Shown here: one piece after another, positions 43,537-52,454 of the stretch
How positions within the stretch are numbered: the first letter of the stretch is position 1
How the letters are laid out: every line of letters starts with the position of its first letter
Assembly (NCBI GenBank): GCA_902613065.1
Contig: CACMFU010000003.1
Location: 1-64,000, forward strand
Reading direction: 5' to 3'
DNA: 64,000 bases
DNA from: an uncultured Pelagibacteraceae bacterium
GTDB lineage: Bacteria > Pseudomonadota > Alphaproteobacteria > Pelagibacterales > Pelagibacteraceae
Notes under the pieces: generated by a model
What the model was told of the DNA's origin: nothing
Seen by the model: only the letters and a program-made list of their open reading frames with translations
The model's database searches: none
Translations under genes and position numbers: made by a program

Positions 43537-44937
43537 ATGACTGATCAATTAGGTGCTCTCACAACCTTATTTACAGAATTTTACTATTGGGTAACTGTGG
43601 TTCTTATGTTTTTGATCCACGTGGGTTTCTGTATGTATGAAGTTGGGGCATCTCGTTACAAACATCACCAACACACTCTTATGAAAAATACAATGCTGAT
43701 ACCACTGGTAACAGTCACATGGTTTTTCTTTGGTTGGTGGATATACTGGGCATTTCCAACAGGACCCGGATTAGCTCCTTCGATTATGACCGAAAGTACT
43801 GGTCTAGTTCTTGGAGGTGGATTTGGTGGAAATGATCTTGCTAACCCTACAAATGCATTGATGGCCGTAAATCTTAATGATCATATAATGGGTGTCTTCT
43901 GGGCAGCCTTTTTATTATTTTCATGGACTGCAGCTTCAATTGTATCTGGAGCGGTTATTGAAAGGATAACTACTTTTGCATTTGGAATACTTGCAATTGC
44001 AATTGGATCTGTTTTCTGGACAATAGATGCTTCATGGGGATGGCATTTTGATGGATGGATGTTAAAAATATTAGGATATCACGATGCTTATGCTTCCGGA
44101 GTAATTCACGCAATTGCCGGAGGTTTTGCCTTAGGTGTTCTAATTGTTTTAGGACCAAGAATTGGAAAATTTTCATCTAGCGGAGAACCAAGAAACATTG
44201 GACCAAGAAATCCTTGGTTAGTGACTGTTGGATTATTCTTAATCTATACAGGTTTTTGGGGCTTTTACGCAGCATGTAATGTTCCGATTTATGATCTTGG
44301 ACCTGAATATGGTATGGAAGGTGTAACTTTCTTTACTGCAACGAACATCTACCTAACTCCAACCACACTTAGTGGAATAACGATGAACTTTTTAATGTCG
44401 TTATCTGGAGGGTTGTTAGCAGGATATGTGGTCTCGAAGGGAGATCCTTTCTGGACTTATTCATCAGGACTTGCGGGAATAATATGTGCATCTGCAGGTA
44501 ATGATTTGTATCATCCAATACAATCAATGATAATCGGTATGATCGGAGTAGTTATAGCTTACAAAATGCATTACTGGGTCGAGAAAAAATATAAAATCGA
44601 CGATGCGGTTGGAGCAGTAGCTGTTCATGGTTATGCTGGATTTGTTGGTCTTGTAATATGTGGTTTTGTTTTAAATGGTTATCCTTCATCTGGATACAGT
44701 GTTGGAGCTATGTGGGATGGAACTAATTATGCAGCAATTAATCCTCTTGGAATGTTTATCGGTGCAATAATAATGTTTTTTGTTCTAGGTATGCTTCCTG
44801 GATATATAATTGCAAAAGTTCTTCACGGAATGGGTAAATTAAGAATACCAAGAGAAGTAGAGCTTGCAGGACTTGACTATACAATTATGGAAGAGGCTAA
44901 GGAAGACGAAAAAGCTGTAGTCTCAGCCAGTAGATAA
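43537..44937 (+). CDS. amtB: Ammonium/methylammonium transporter AmtB
   Basis: A 466-residue integral membrane protein of the Amt/Rh family with about 11 spans. The twin-His pore residues occur in YASGVIHAIAGGFALG and VGAVAVHGYAGFVG; FFGWWIYWAFP and IGPRNPWLVTVGLFL are typical. In bacteria it moves ammonium and can admit methylammonium, so it fits a methylamine locus. It has its own predicted promoter and a good ribosome site. No glnK gene is next to it; instead a small membrane protein follows. Confidence 0.92.
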   Translation: MTDQLGALTTLFTEFYYWVTVVLMFLIHVGFCMYEVGASRYKHHQHTLMKNTMLIPLVTVTWFFFGWWIYWAFPTGPGLAPSIMTESTGLVLGGGFGGNDLANPTNALMAVNLNDHIMGVFWAAFLLFSWTAASIVSGAVIERITTFAFGILAIAIGSVFWTIDASWGWHFDGWMLKILGYHDAYASGVIHAIAGGFALGVLIVLGPRIGKFSSSGEPRNIGPRNPWLVTVGLFLIYTGFWGFYAACNVPIYDLGPEYGMEGVTFFTATNIYLTPTTLSGITMNFLMSLSGGLLAGYVVSKGDPFWTYSSGLAGIICASAGNDLYHPIQSMIIGMIGVVIAYKMHYWVEKKYKIDDAVGAVAVHGYAGFVGLVICGFVLNGYPSSGYSVGAMWDGTNYAAINPLGMFIGAIIMFFVLGMLPGYIIAKVLHGMGKLRIPREVELAGLDYTIMEEAKEDEKAVVSASR

Positions 44938-44950
44938 AGGAGGTATGTAA

Positions 44951-45172
44951 ATGGCAACAGTATCAAATTGGATAGATCATTTAAGTGCCTCTGAGGTACA
45001 AGGATCTGTCTATCCAGGTGTTGGCTCTGAAGGAGTGCTAGTTATAATAGCAATTCTTATTTGGGTTGGCTGGCATGTTATTTCATCTAAACAAGAAGAT
45101 GGTAAGATGAACGCAATTGTCAGAAAAAAACCAAGTGCTAACGACTGGAAAAGCAATATAACAGACGGTTAA
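44951..45172 (+). CDS. 73-residue single-span membrane protein
   Basis: A small protein preceded by a very strong AAAGGAGGT ribosome site, 13 bases after amtB. It has an N-terminal acidic segment, one span near residues 27-47 (GVLVIIAILIWVGWHVIS) and a basic C-terminus. I do not recognise a family. Close linkage to amtB and strong translation suggest an accessory subunit or regulator of the transporter. The intrinsic terminator immediately downstream ends this transcription unit. Confidence 0.65.
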   Translation: MATVSNWIDHLSASEVQGSVYPGVGSEGVLVIIAILIWVGWHVISSKQEDGKMNAIVRKKPSANDWKSNITDG

Positions 45173-45180
45173 AACTTTTA

Positions 45181-45215
45181 AGAGGGCGCATGAAATACTG
45201 TGCCCTCTTTTTTTT
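45181..45215 (+). terminator. Intrinsic terminator after amtB unit
   Basis: AGAGGGCGCA and TGTGCCCTCT form a ten-base stem with one mismatch around an eight-base loop, followed by eight T. It lies nine bases after the 73-residue protein stop and ends the amtB transcript. Confidence 0.88.
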
Positions 45216-45216
45216 A

Positions 45217-45381
45217 ATGCAAAATTCTGAAGAAAATAATCAAAATGAAAATAAAACTCCTAGCAAAATGGCACGTCTTGCATGGCCAAAAGCAAAGTAT
45301 GGAGTAATTATAGCGATATTAATTATTATTGGTGTAAATTTAATTTATTACAAAGATTTCTTTTTATCATTTTTTAAATAA
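45217..45381 (+). CDS. 54-residue single-span membrane protein
   Basis: A small protein: hydrophilic N-terminus (MQNSEENNQNENKTP), a basic WPKAKYG, then one span (VIIAILIIIGVNLIYY) and a Phe-rich end. An upstream in-frame ATG at 45190 falls within the terminator stem, so I prefer 45217, directly after the T-run. No family recognised. It lies 17 bases before gmaS on the same strand. Transcription past the terminator or a promoter overlapping it would be needed. Confidence 0.5.
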   Translation: MQNSEENNQNENKTPSKMARLAWPKAKYGVIIAILIIIGVNLIYYKDFFLSFFK

Positions 45382-45398
45382 TTGTGTTACGTTATTAA

Positions 45399-46724
45399 AT
45401 GGCAAAAAATTTATTTAAAATTTCAAAACAAAAAAAAATTAAATATTTTTTGATAAGTTTTGTAGATTTATTTGGTGTCTTAAGATCAAAATTGGTTCCT
45501 TCTCATGCAATAAAAGATATGCAAGTAAATGGTGCTGGATTTGCTGGATTTGCAGCTTGGCTAGATATGACACCAGCTGACTCTGATATGTTTGCAATAC
45601 CTGATCCCGAAAGTTTAATTCAACTACCATGGAATAAAGAAGTTGGTTGGTTGGCTTCGGATTTATGGATGAATGGTAAACCAGTCAATGCCTCACCAAG
45701 AGTGATGTTAAAAAAACAAATAAAAAAATTATCTGAATTGGGATACAGTATGAAGTCAGGTGTGGAGTGTGAGTATTTTTTGATTTCTCCTGATGGGAAC
45801 ACAATTGCAGATAATAGAGATACTCAATCTAAACCTTGTTATGACCAGTCTTCATTAATGAGAAGATATGAGCTTATAAAAGAAATATGTGATTGTATGA
45901 TTGAAATGGGATGGGGTCCTTATCAAAATGACCACGAGGATGCTAATGGGCAATTTGAAATGAATTGGGATTATTCAGATTGTCTAAAAACTGCTGATAG
46001 ACATACTTTTTTTAAATTTATGGTTAAAACTATTGCAGAAAAACATGATTTAAGAGCAACATTTATGCCAAAACCTTTTGAAAATTTGACTGGTAACGGA
46101 TGTCATGCACATATTTCTTTATGGAAAGGAAAGAAAAATATCTTTCTTGATAAACATGACAAACTTGGGCTAAGCAAGACAGCTTATAACTTTTTAGGAG
46201 GCATCATGAGACATGCTTCATCCTTATCTACTTTTTTTAATCCAACAATAAATAGTTACAGACGAATAAATGCTGCACCAACAAAATCTGGTGCCACATG
46301 GTCACCAAGCAGTATATCATATACAGGAAATAACCGTACACATATGATAAGGGTTCCTGATCCGGGAAGATTTGAATTAAGACTTATGGATGGATCCGCA
46401 AATCCTTATTTGCTTCAGGCTAGTGTATTAGCTGCAGGAATAGAGGGATTAAGTAAAAGAATTAATCCTGGCAAACCTCTTTTTTGTAATATGTATGAGG
46501 ATTATAAAAAATATCCAAACCTTTCTAAATTACCAAATGAACTAAAAGATTCTCTTGATAAAATTGAAAATAATAAAGAAATGAATAAAGCATTTGGAAA
46601 AGAAGTAATTAAAAGTTACGTCAAGTTAAGGACTGCGGAATTAAAAGATTTTAATGATAACGAAAAATTTGATAAGTCCAAACCAATTACAAAATGGGAA
46701 AGACAGAATACTCTAGACTGTTAA
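45399..46724 (+). CDS. gmaS: Gamma-glutamylmethylamide synthetase
   Basis: A 441-residue glutamine-synthetase-like ligase that joins methylamine to glutamate with ATP. Characteristic blocks are YFLISFVDLFGVLRSKLVP, GFAGFAAWLDMTPADSDMFAIPD, NDHEDANGQFEMNWD, KPFENLTGNGCHAHIS and PFTINSYRR-type NPTINSYRRINA. These are close to GmaS of methylotrophs and unlike GlnA. It produces the gamma-glutamylmethylamide used by MgsABC. The ATG is poorly served by a Shine-Dalgarno sequence. Confidence 0.9.
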   Translation: MAKNLFKISKQKKIKYFLISFVDLFGVLRSKLVPSHAIKDMQVNGAGFAGFAAWLDMTPADSDMFAIPDPESLIQLPWNKEVGWLASDLWMNGKPVNASPRVMLKKQIKKLSELGYSMKSGVECEYFLISPDGNTIADNRDTQSKPCYDQSSLMRRYELIKEICDCMIEMGWGPYQNDHEDANGQFEMNWDYSDCLKTADRHTFFKFMVKTIAEKHDLRATFMPKPFENLTGNGCHAHISLWKGKKNIFLDKHDKLGLSKTAYNFLGGIMRHASSLSTFFNPTINSYRRINAAPTKSGATWSPSSISYTGNNRTHMIRVPDPGRFELRLMDGSANPYLLQASVLAAGIEGLSKRINPGKPLFCNMYEDYKKYPNLSKLPNELKDSLDKIENNKEMNKAFGKEVIKSYVKLRTAELKDFNDNEKFDKSKPITKWERQNTLDC

Positions 46725-46725
46725 A

Positions 46726-47859
46726 GTGAAAAGCTTTGATAGTTATAGAAAATGGAAATATACAAAATTTTTATCGAATAAAAATTATAGTTTTAATCGA
46801 AACTATATTTTAAATATTATTTCGTCAAAAATAATCACTGATGCTTTTAATTCTATATCTAAGTGGAAAAACTATAAAAAAACACCATTATTAAAATTAG
46901 AGAAACTAAACAAAAATTTAAAACTTAATAATATTTTTTACAAAGATGAGTCGAAAAGATTTCATTTAAAATCATTTAAAGCTTTAGGCGGAGCATATGC
47001 CGTAGAAAAAATATCTAAAAAGAAAAAAAATATAATAATATCATCTGCAACAGCTGGAAATCATGGTAGATCAGTTGCTTGGGGTGCTCAAAGATTGGGT
47101 TTACAATGTAAAATTTTTGTTAGTCAATATGTAAGTGAAGAGAGAGTAAAAGAAATTGAAAAATTTAGAGCCGATGTAATTCGTGTAAAAGGTAATTACG
47201 AAAATTCATTAAACGAATGTAAAAAATTATCAAAAAAGAATAATTGGAATATTGTTCAAGATGTATCTACGAAAAATTATAGTTATGTTCCCTTGTTAAC
47301 TATGGCTGGTTATTCAATTATGATTAAAGAAATTTCAAAACAAACTACGCATTATATTACACATATATTTCTTCAAGCTGGCGTTGGTGGCATGGCAGCA
47401 GGTGTAGTTGCAGGAGTTGCAAAATATTTCAAGAGAATTCCTAAAATAATAATAGTTGAACCTGATGGAGCTGATTGTGTACTTCAAAGCATAAAAAGCA
47501 AAAGTTTAAAAAAAATTAAAATAAAAAAAGAAAGTATAATGGGTGGTATGTCATGCAATGAAATGTCTCTCATACCTTGGCATGTATTAAAAAAGGCTAG
47601 TGATTGTTGTGTTACTGTAAATGATTCAAAAGTTCCTAAAACTGTTGCAATGCTTAAAGACAAAAAACTGAGTAAAAGATCAATAATAGGTGGTGAATGC
47701 GCTACACCAGGAATTATCAGTCTTATAAGTCTCTGTAATAATCCTAAAACAAAGAAATTAATAAATCTTAACGAAAAATCTAACGTTTTAGTTATTGGAT
47801 GCGAAGGTAATGCAGATGTAAAACTTTACAAACAATTGCTATCTAAAGGCAGAAAGTAA
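46726..47859 (+). CDS. Diaminopropionate ammonia-lyase-like PLP enzyme
   Basis: A 377-residue fold type II PLP enzyme. The catalytic Lys is in FHLKSFKALGGAYAV, and SATAGNHGRSVAWGAQRLG and AGVGGMAAGVVAG are the phosphate-binding and Gly-rich regions. Best match by motif is 2,3-diaminopropionate ammonia-lyase (YgeX-type); serine/threonine dehydratase is the alternative. It releases pyruvate and ammonia from diaminopropionate. It starts with GTG, one base after the gmaS stop, with few alternatives nearby. Followed after five bases by photolyase. Confidence 0.8.
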   Translation: MKSFDSYRKWKYTKFLSNKNYSFNRNYILNIISSKIITDAFNSISKWKNYKKTPLLKLEKLNKNLKLNNIFYKDESKRFHLKSFKALGGAYAVEKISKKKKNIIISSATAGNHGRSVAWGAQRLGLQCKIFVSQYVSEERVKEIEKFRADVIRVKGNYENSLNECKKLSKKNNWNIVQDVSTKNYSYVPLLTMAGYSIMIKEISKQTTHYITHIFLQAGVGGMAAGVVAGVAKYFKRIPKIIIVEPDGADCVLQSIKSKSLKKIKIKKESIMGGMSCNEMSLIPWHVLKKASDCCVTVNDSKVPKTVAMLKDKKLSKRSIIGGECATPGIISLISLCNNPKTKKLINLNEKSNVLVIGCEGNADVKLYKQLLSKGRK

Positions 47860-47864
47860 ATTAT

Positions 47865-49283
47865 ATGTCAAAAAAAGCTGTTGTTTGGATAAGAGACGAT
47901 TTTAGAATAAAAAATAATTCTGCATTATCTTATGCAACAAATAATTACGATACTGTCACAGCATTATATATTTATAACAAGGAAAATTTTGATGATGTTA
48001 GAGAAGCTCAAAAATGGTGGGTAAGTAAATCTTTAATTAATTTTAAAGATGAATTAATTAAATACAATATTGAATTAGAATTAGTATTTTCTGATGAGAT
48101 AACTTTTTTTAGTAAAATCAAAGATAAACAAGAAATTTCTATATTTTGGAATAAAATATATGAACCATCTCAATTAAAGTTAGATAATGATCTCATTAAA
48201 ATTTTTGAAAAAAACAAAATACTTTCAAAATGCTTTAAAGGAAATGTTCTTAATGAATATAATAATGTTACAAAAGATGATGGAAGCCCTTATAAAGTTT
48301 ATAGTCCATTTTGGAGAGTTGGAGAGCAAATTTACTTAGATAGTATCCCAAGTAAATCATTAAATGTAAAAAGAGCTAAGAGCAAAATAAAATTATTCAA
48401 AAATAATAATGTTCCAGATCAAATTTTACCAAAGAAAAATTGGTATAAAAAATTTGAAAAATATTGGGACCCAACAGAAAAACAATCCGAAAAATATTTA
48501 AATGAGTTTGTTGAAAATAGAATGTTGAAATATGGAGTTGATAGAGATTATCCAGCTATAAATGGTTCATCAAAACTTTCACCATACATTAGAAATGGAC
48601 AAATACATGTAAGTAACATTTGGGACAAATGTTATAAATATAAATCAAAAAATATTAGTGTTAAAAAATATTTAAATGAATTAGGCTGGAGAGAATTTTC
48701 ACATAGTTTAATTAATTATTTCCCTGAAATGCTAAAAGGTAATTTAAGAAAAGAATTTGATAAATTTCCGTGGGATAAAAATGCAAAAAATTTGAAAGCT
48801 TGGAAAAATGGTATGACTGGATACCCAATTGTTGATGCTGGGATGAGACAACTTTATGAAACAGGTTGGATGCATAATAGAATTAGAATGGTAGTTGGTT
48901 CTTTTCTTGTAAAACATTTAAGAATTAATTGGAAAGAGGGTGAAAAATATTTTAGAAATTGTTTGTTAGATTTTAATGAAGCAAACAATATTGCACAATG
49001 GCAATGGGTTGCTGGCTGTGGTGCAGATGCAGCCCCTTATTTTAGAATTTTTAATCCTATATTGCAGGGTGAAAAATTTGATAAACAAGGTTTGTATGTA
49101 AAAAAATGGGTACCTGAATTAGAGAGAGTTCCAAGTAAATTTATTCATAAACCATGGGAGATGGAAACAAAATATCAAGAAGCTATAAAAACTAAAATTG
49201 GTTCTGATTACCCTTCTCCAATAGTTGTACATGAAGAAGCTAGAAATGCAGCTCTTAAAGCATTTCAAACTTTAAAAAATTAA
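47865..49283 (+). CDS. phrB: Deoxyribodipyrimidine photolyase
   Basis: A 472-residue cryptochrome/photolyase-family protein with an N-terminal antenna-binding Rossmann-like domain (VWIRDDFRIKNNSALSYA) and a C-terminal FAD domain: LGWREFSHSLINYFPEM, GYPIVDAGMRQLYETGWMHNRIRM, QWQWVAGCGADAAPYFRIFNP. The WMHNR and the Trp-rich ladder are typical of CPD photolyases. It reverses UV-induced pyrimidine dimers using blue light, suiting a surface-water organism. It ends exactly where the convergent YjbQ gene ends. Confidence 0.93.
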   Translation: MSKKAVVWIRDDFRIKNNSALSYATNNYDTVTALYIYNKENFDDVREAQKWWVSKSLINFKDELIKYNIELELVFSDEITFFSKIKDKQEISIFWNKIYEPSQLKLDNDLIKIFEKNKILSKCFKGNVLNEYNNVTKDDGSPYKVYSPFWRVGEQIYLDSIPSKSLNVKRAKSKIKLFKNNNVPDQILPKKNWYKKFEKYWDPTEKQSEKYLNEFVENRMLKYGVDRDYPAINGSSKLSPYIRNGQIHVSNIWDKCYKYKSKNISVKKYLNELGWREFSHSLINYFPEMLKGNLRKEFDKFPWDKNAKNLKAWKNGMTGYPIVDAGMRQLYETGWMHNRIRMVVGSFLVKHLRINWKEGEKYFRNCLLDFNEANNIAQWQWVAGCGADAAPYFRIFNPILQGEKFDKQGLYVKKWVPELERVPSKFIHKPWEMETKYQEAIKTKIGSDYPSPIVVHEEARNAALKAFQTLKN

Positions 49284-49703
49284 TTAATCTCCAATAAAAT
49301 GATGAATAATCAGCCTTTTTGTAGAAGCTAACCTATGTTCAAAAAGGTAAATTCCTTGCCAAGTGCCTAACAAAAGTTGTTTGTTTTTTATACTGAGGGA
49401 TATTTGATTGTTAGTTAAAGCTGACTTTATATGAGCTGGCATATCGTCCTTACCTTCTATTGTATGAATATATAATTTATTATCCATTGGAGCAATTTTA
49501 TCAAAATAATTAATTAAATCTGATTGAACATCAGGATCAGCATTTTCTTGAACAATTAAAGATGCACTAGTGTGCTGTATACTTAAATTTAAAATACCAT
49601 TATTAAAATTATTTTTATTTATCCAGTCTATCGTTTGATCGGTAAATTCATATAATTTTTGACCATTTGTTTTAATTTCAAGATTAAAAAATTCTTGTCT
49701 CAT
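49284..49703 (-). CDS. YjbQ/UPF0047 family protein
   Basis: A 139-residue member of the UPF0047 (YjbQ) family, described as having a weak thiamine-phosphate synthase-like activity. Visible motifs: LNLSIQHTSASLIVQENADPDV and LLLGTWQGIYLFEHR, where the His residues sit at the putative active site. Overlaps the ZapE gene by four bases; converges with photolyase. Confidence 0.9.
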   Translation of the reverse strand: MRQEFFNLEIKTNGQKLYEFTDQTIDWINKNNFNNGILNLSIQHTSASLIVQENADPDVQSDLINYFDKIAPMDNKLYIHTIEGKDDMPAHIKSALTNNQISLSIKNKQLLLGTWQGIYLFEHRLASTKRLIIHHFIGD

Positions 49704-50755
49704 AAATGCTTTTTAGATGTTAGTTCATATAATCGACTAATGGTACGCTTAAATGGTTTTTCCAATAATCTTGATGATGTAAGTTTATCAATATTTTGTT
49801 CTGCACTAATGGCCATAGGTATATTTTGATCATACACGATATCTAAAAAAGTAATAAATCTTTGTTGTTGATTTGAATTCAAATCATTAAATGCTGGTAC
49901 ATTTTCCATAACTATAAAAAGACAATTTTTTACTATTTTAATATAATCTTCTGATCCTAAATTTTTATCACATACTTCTTTAAAAGTTAATCGAACAATT
50001 CCATCATAAAAATTTTTTAATATAAATTTTCTTCCTTTGATGTTTAAAATCTTTTCTTTTAAAACCTTATCTTTAGTCATCACTCTAAATAATTTGTTTA
50101 TTTTAAAATTGTTTTCTTGATTTAAAGGTGAGTAATATCTTTGAGTTTTATTGCCTTCGGACTTTCTATAATCATCATCTATATTTAATTGATATTCAAA
50201 TGATTGCTTTTGCATTATTTTTATAAAAGGTTTGAATTGATCTCTTTGCAACCCATCTTTATACAAATTTTCAATTTTTATATTAGACGTTACAATAATT
50301 TTTAAATCTTCTTTAAATATTTCATCAAATAATTTTCCAAGTATCATTGCATCTACTATATTTGTAACTTGAAACTCGTCAAAATATATTAATTTTGCTT
50401 TCGATTTTATTTTTTTAACAAATTTACTTAATTTATTTTCATCATTTTTATCTTTGGATTGGTGTACAAAGTCGTGAAAGCTAAGCATAAACTCATTGAA
50501 GTGAAGTTTTAATTTTTTTCCTTCAACTAAGTTGAAAAAAAAATCTAATATCATGGTTTTACCGACACCAACATCTCCATAAAGATAAAAGCCTTTTTTA
50601 TAATTTTTTTTTGATAAAATTTTTGAGATAAATGATTTGTAGTTTAGTTTATAATATTCTTCTAATGTTTTTATGAGTTTTATCTGATGAGGATTAACAT
50701 CTAAATTTTTTTTTTTGCAGTAAAGTTTAAACTCTTTAACAAAACTTTTTTGCAT
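49700..50755 (-). CDS. zapE: AFG1/ZapE-type ATPase
   Basis: A 351-residue P-loop ATPase of the AFG1 family. Walker A is YGDVGVGKTMILDF and Walker B is KLIYFDEFQVTNIVDA. Bacterial ZapE associates with the FtsZ ring; the mitochondrial homologue acts in protein quality control. Slightly shorter than E. coli ZapE (about 375). Shares one base with the cupin gene upstream. Confidence 0.88.
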   Translation of the reverse strand: MQKSFVKEFKLYCKKKNLDVNPHQIKLIKTLEEYYKLNYKSFISKILSKKNYKKGFYLYGDVGVGKTMILDFFFNLVEGKKLKLHFNEFMLSFHDFVHQSKDKNDENKLSKFVKKIKSKAKLIYFDEFQVTNIVDAMILGKLFDEIFKEDLKIIVTSNIKIENLYKDGLQRDQFKPFIKIMQKQSFEYQLNIDDDYRKSEGNKTQRYYSPLNQENNFKINKLFRVMTKDKVLKEKILNIKGRKFILKNFYDGIVRLTFKEVCDKNLGSEDYIKIVKNCLFIVMENVPAFNDLNSNQQQRFITFLDIVYDQNIPMAISAEQNIDKLTSSRLLEKPFKRTISRLYELTSKKHL

Positions 50756-51186
50756 TAATTCTTTTTTGAATTAAAATCGATACCGTATTCTGATCTTGGT
50801 CCTTTTCTTAATCCAAAAGGTCCAGAGATAAAAATTGTCATTGGCCTTGTTCCCGGCTCAAGGTCTACTCTATGATACGCATTGGCTGATCTAAATCCAA
50901 TATATCCAGGTTTTCTCCAAAACTTACCTTTTTTAGTAGTTTCCCAATAACCGCCTCTCAAAATTATTGTAATATAAGGGAATAGATGATTATGAACTCC
51001 ATCCCCATGATCATCATCCAACATTTCATGAATTAATATATTAAATGGAAACCATTTTGGTCTATTCCTAAATAATAAATAATATCTATTCATCCATGGT
51101 TTGGCTTCATTAAATTTTGGGTGAGACGGCCCCCTATCTAAAACTATTTTTTTTCTTCCAATTTTTTCCAAAAATTTTAATAACAT
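50755..51186 (-). CDS. Cupin-like protein
   Basis: A 143-residue small cupin. The metal-binding pattern appears as DGVHNHLFPYITIILRGGYWE (two His) and FRSANAYHRVDLEPGT (third His). Possible roles include dioxygenase- or isomerase-like chemistry, but the family is undefined. No signal peptide. It lies between the BamB-like lipoprotein and ZapE genes, coupled to both by one-base overlaps. Confidence 0.75.
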   Translation of the reverse strand: MLLKFLEKIGRKKIVLDRGPSHPKFNEAKPWMNRYYLLFRNRPKWFPFNILIHEMLDDDHGDGVHNHLFPYITIILRGGYWETTKKGKFWRKPGYIGFRSANAYHRVDLEPGTRPMTIFISGPFGLRKGPRSEYGIDFNSKKN

Positions 51187-52454
51187 TAATTTGATCTTAT
51201 AATTCCATTATTTTTAATAAAAAAAATATTGGCATTGTTAATAAATGGCCTCGATATTTTTTCATTATTAAATTTAATTACTTTCTCTGTTTCAGAATTA
51301 GTTAAATTAATAATCAAAATTCGTCCATTATCGGTAGACAAATAAATTTTATTTTTAGCAATAACAAAACCTACTGGTGTAATTTTCTCTCTTTTTTTAA
51401 ATGTTGAGAAAACATCAGTGATCCTGATTATATTTCCAGTCTCAGTATCAATTACAAATAAATATCCTTCCTCAGAAATATTAAAAATATAATTTTCAGA
51501 AATCGTAGGCTTTAAACTGGAATTTACAGTTTGTTTCCATTTTACAATGCCAGTTCTTGTGTCAATTGAGAATAACTCATTTTTATTATTTGAAAAATAT
51601 ATTGTTTCATTATTTAAAATCATTTCTGAATTTTTTAGACTAAATGCATTTAAGAATATTTCGTTGCTCTGAGTAGGTGTTTGCCAAACTAAACTCCCAT
51701 CATTAATGTTTAATGCCGTAAGATCACCTAAATTATTAAGTGAATAAACAATGTCATCTTTAATAATTACAGATAATTTTTTTTGAGATTTAATGAATGT
51801 GTTTTCTGTTTTAAAATTCCATAATTCATTTCCATCTACTATTGAGAAACATCTAATAACATTATCAAAATCAACAGTTACGAATTTATCATTTTTTATA
51901 GCAATATTTGAATTAAATGGAGATAGACTGTCTTTCTTCCAGTTTAGTTCCCCATTATTTAAATTTAATGAAAAAATATTTGAAAGAGTATCAGCAGCAA
52001 TAATTTTATTATCTATATAATTAAAATATAATATCGGATTAAGTTTTCTCTCTTTCTTTGAGTAATGATTTGCTTTCCACAAAGTTTCAAATTTTTCATT
52101 AATTCTTAATATCGTACCTTTATTATCAAAATAAATTAGATCATTATTTTCGATAAATAAAATATCTGTATCGATTGAATTAAACTGTTTAATCTTTGAA
52201 AATTTAAATGTTTTCTTTTTTTCAAATGTTGGCTCAAAGTTTATATGTCCATTATTATTTGTATTATTATTTATAAAACTATTATCTTTAACTAATTTAG
52301 AAAGATTTATTTGTATATTTGGATTTAATTGTTGTTGAATTGGTTTAATTTCTTCAAATAAAATTTTAGAATTAGTATTTTCTACAGATTTATCACTTTG
52401 ACCACAACTTGATAACAAAAGTAAAAAGACGAAATATAATACTATCCTACTCAC
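51186..52454 (-). CDS. bamB: BamB-like PQQ beta-propeller lipoprotein
   Basis: A 422-residue outer-membrane assembly-type lipoprotein. The signal peptide ends in a lipobox LLLSSCGQS (Cys17). Repeated blocks such as GELNWKKDSL, DGNELWNFKTE, DGSLVWQTPTQ and TGIVKWKQTVN are the Trp-docking motifs of PQQ-type propeller blades. It is likely a periplasm-facing accessory of the BAM complex. It overlaps the YfgM-like gene by eight bases, the order known from many proteobacteria. Confidence 0.85.
   Translation of the reverse strand: MSRIVLYFVFLLLLSSCGQSDKSVENTNSKILFEEIKPIQQQLNPNIQINLSKLVKDNSFINNNTNNNGHINFEPTFEKKKTFKFSKIKQFNSIDTDILFIENNDLIYFDNKGTILRINEKFETLWKANHYSKKERKLNPILYFNYIDNKIIAADTLSNIFSLNLNNGELNWKKDSLSPFNSNIAIKNDKFVTVDFDNVIRCFSIVDGNELWNFKTENTFIKSQKKLSVIIKDDIVYSLNNLGDLTALNINDGSLVWQTPTQSNEIFLNAFSLKNSEMILNNETIYFSNNKNELFSIDTRTGIVKWKQTVNSSLKPTISENYIFNISEEGYLFVIDTETGNIIRITDVFSTFKKREKITPVGFVIAKNKIYLSTDNGRILIINLTNSETEKVIKFNNEKISRPFINNANIFFIKNNGIIRSN

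Noticed and set aside
45190-45381. 54-residue protein starting at 45190
   Set aside because: That ATG is within the terminator stem; the in-frame ATG at 45217 follows the T-run and gives a sensible protein.
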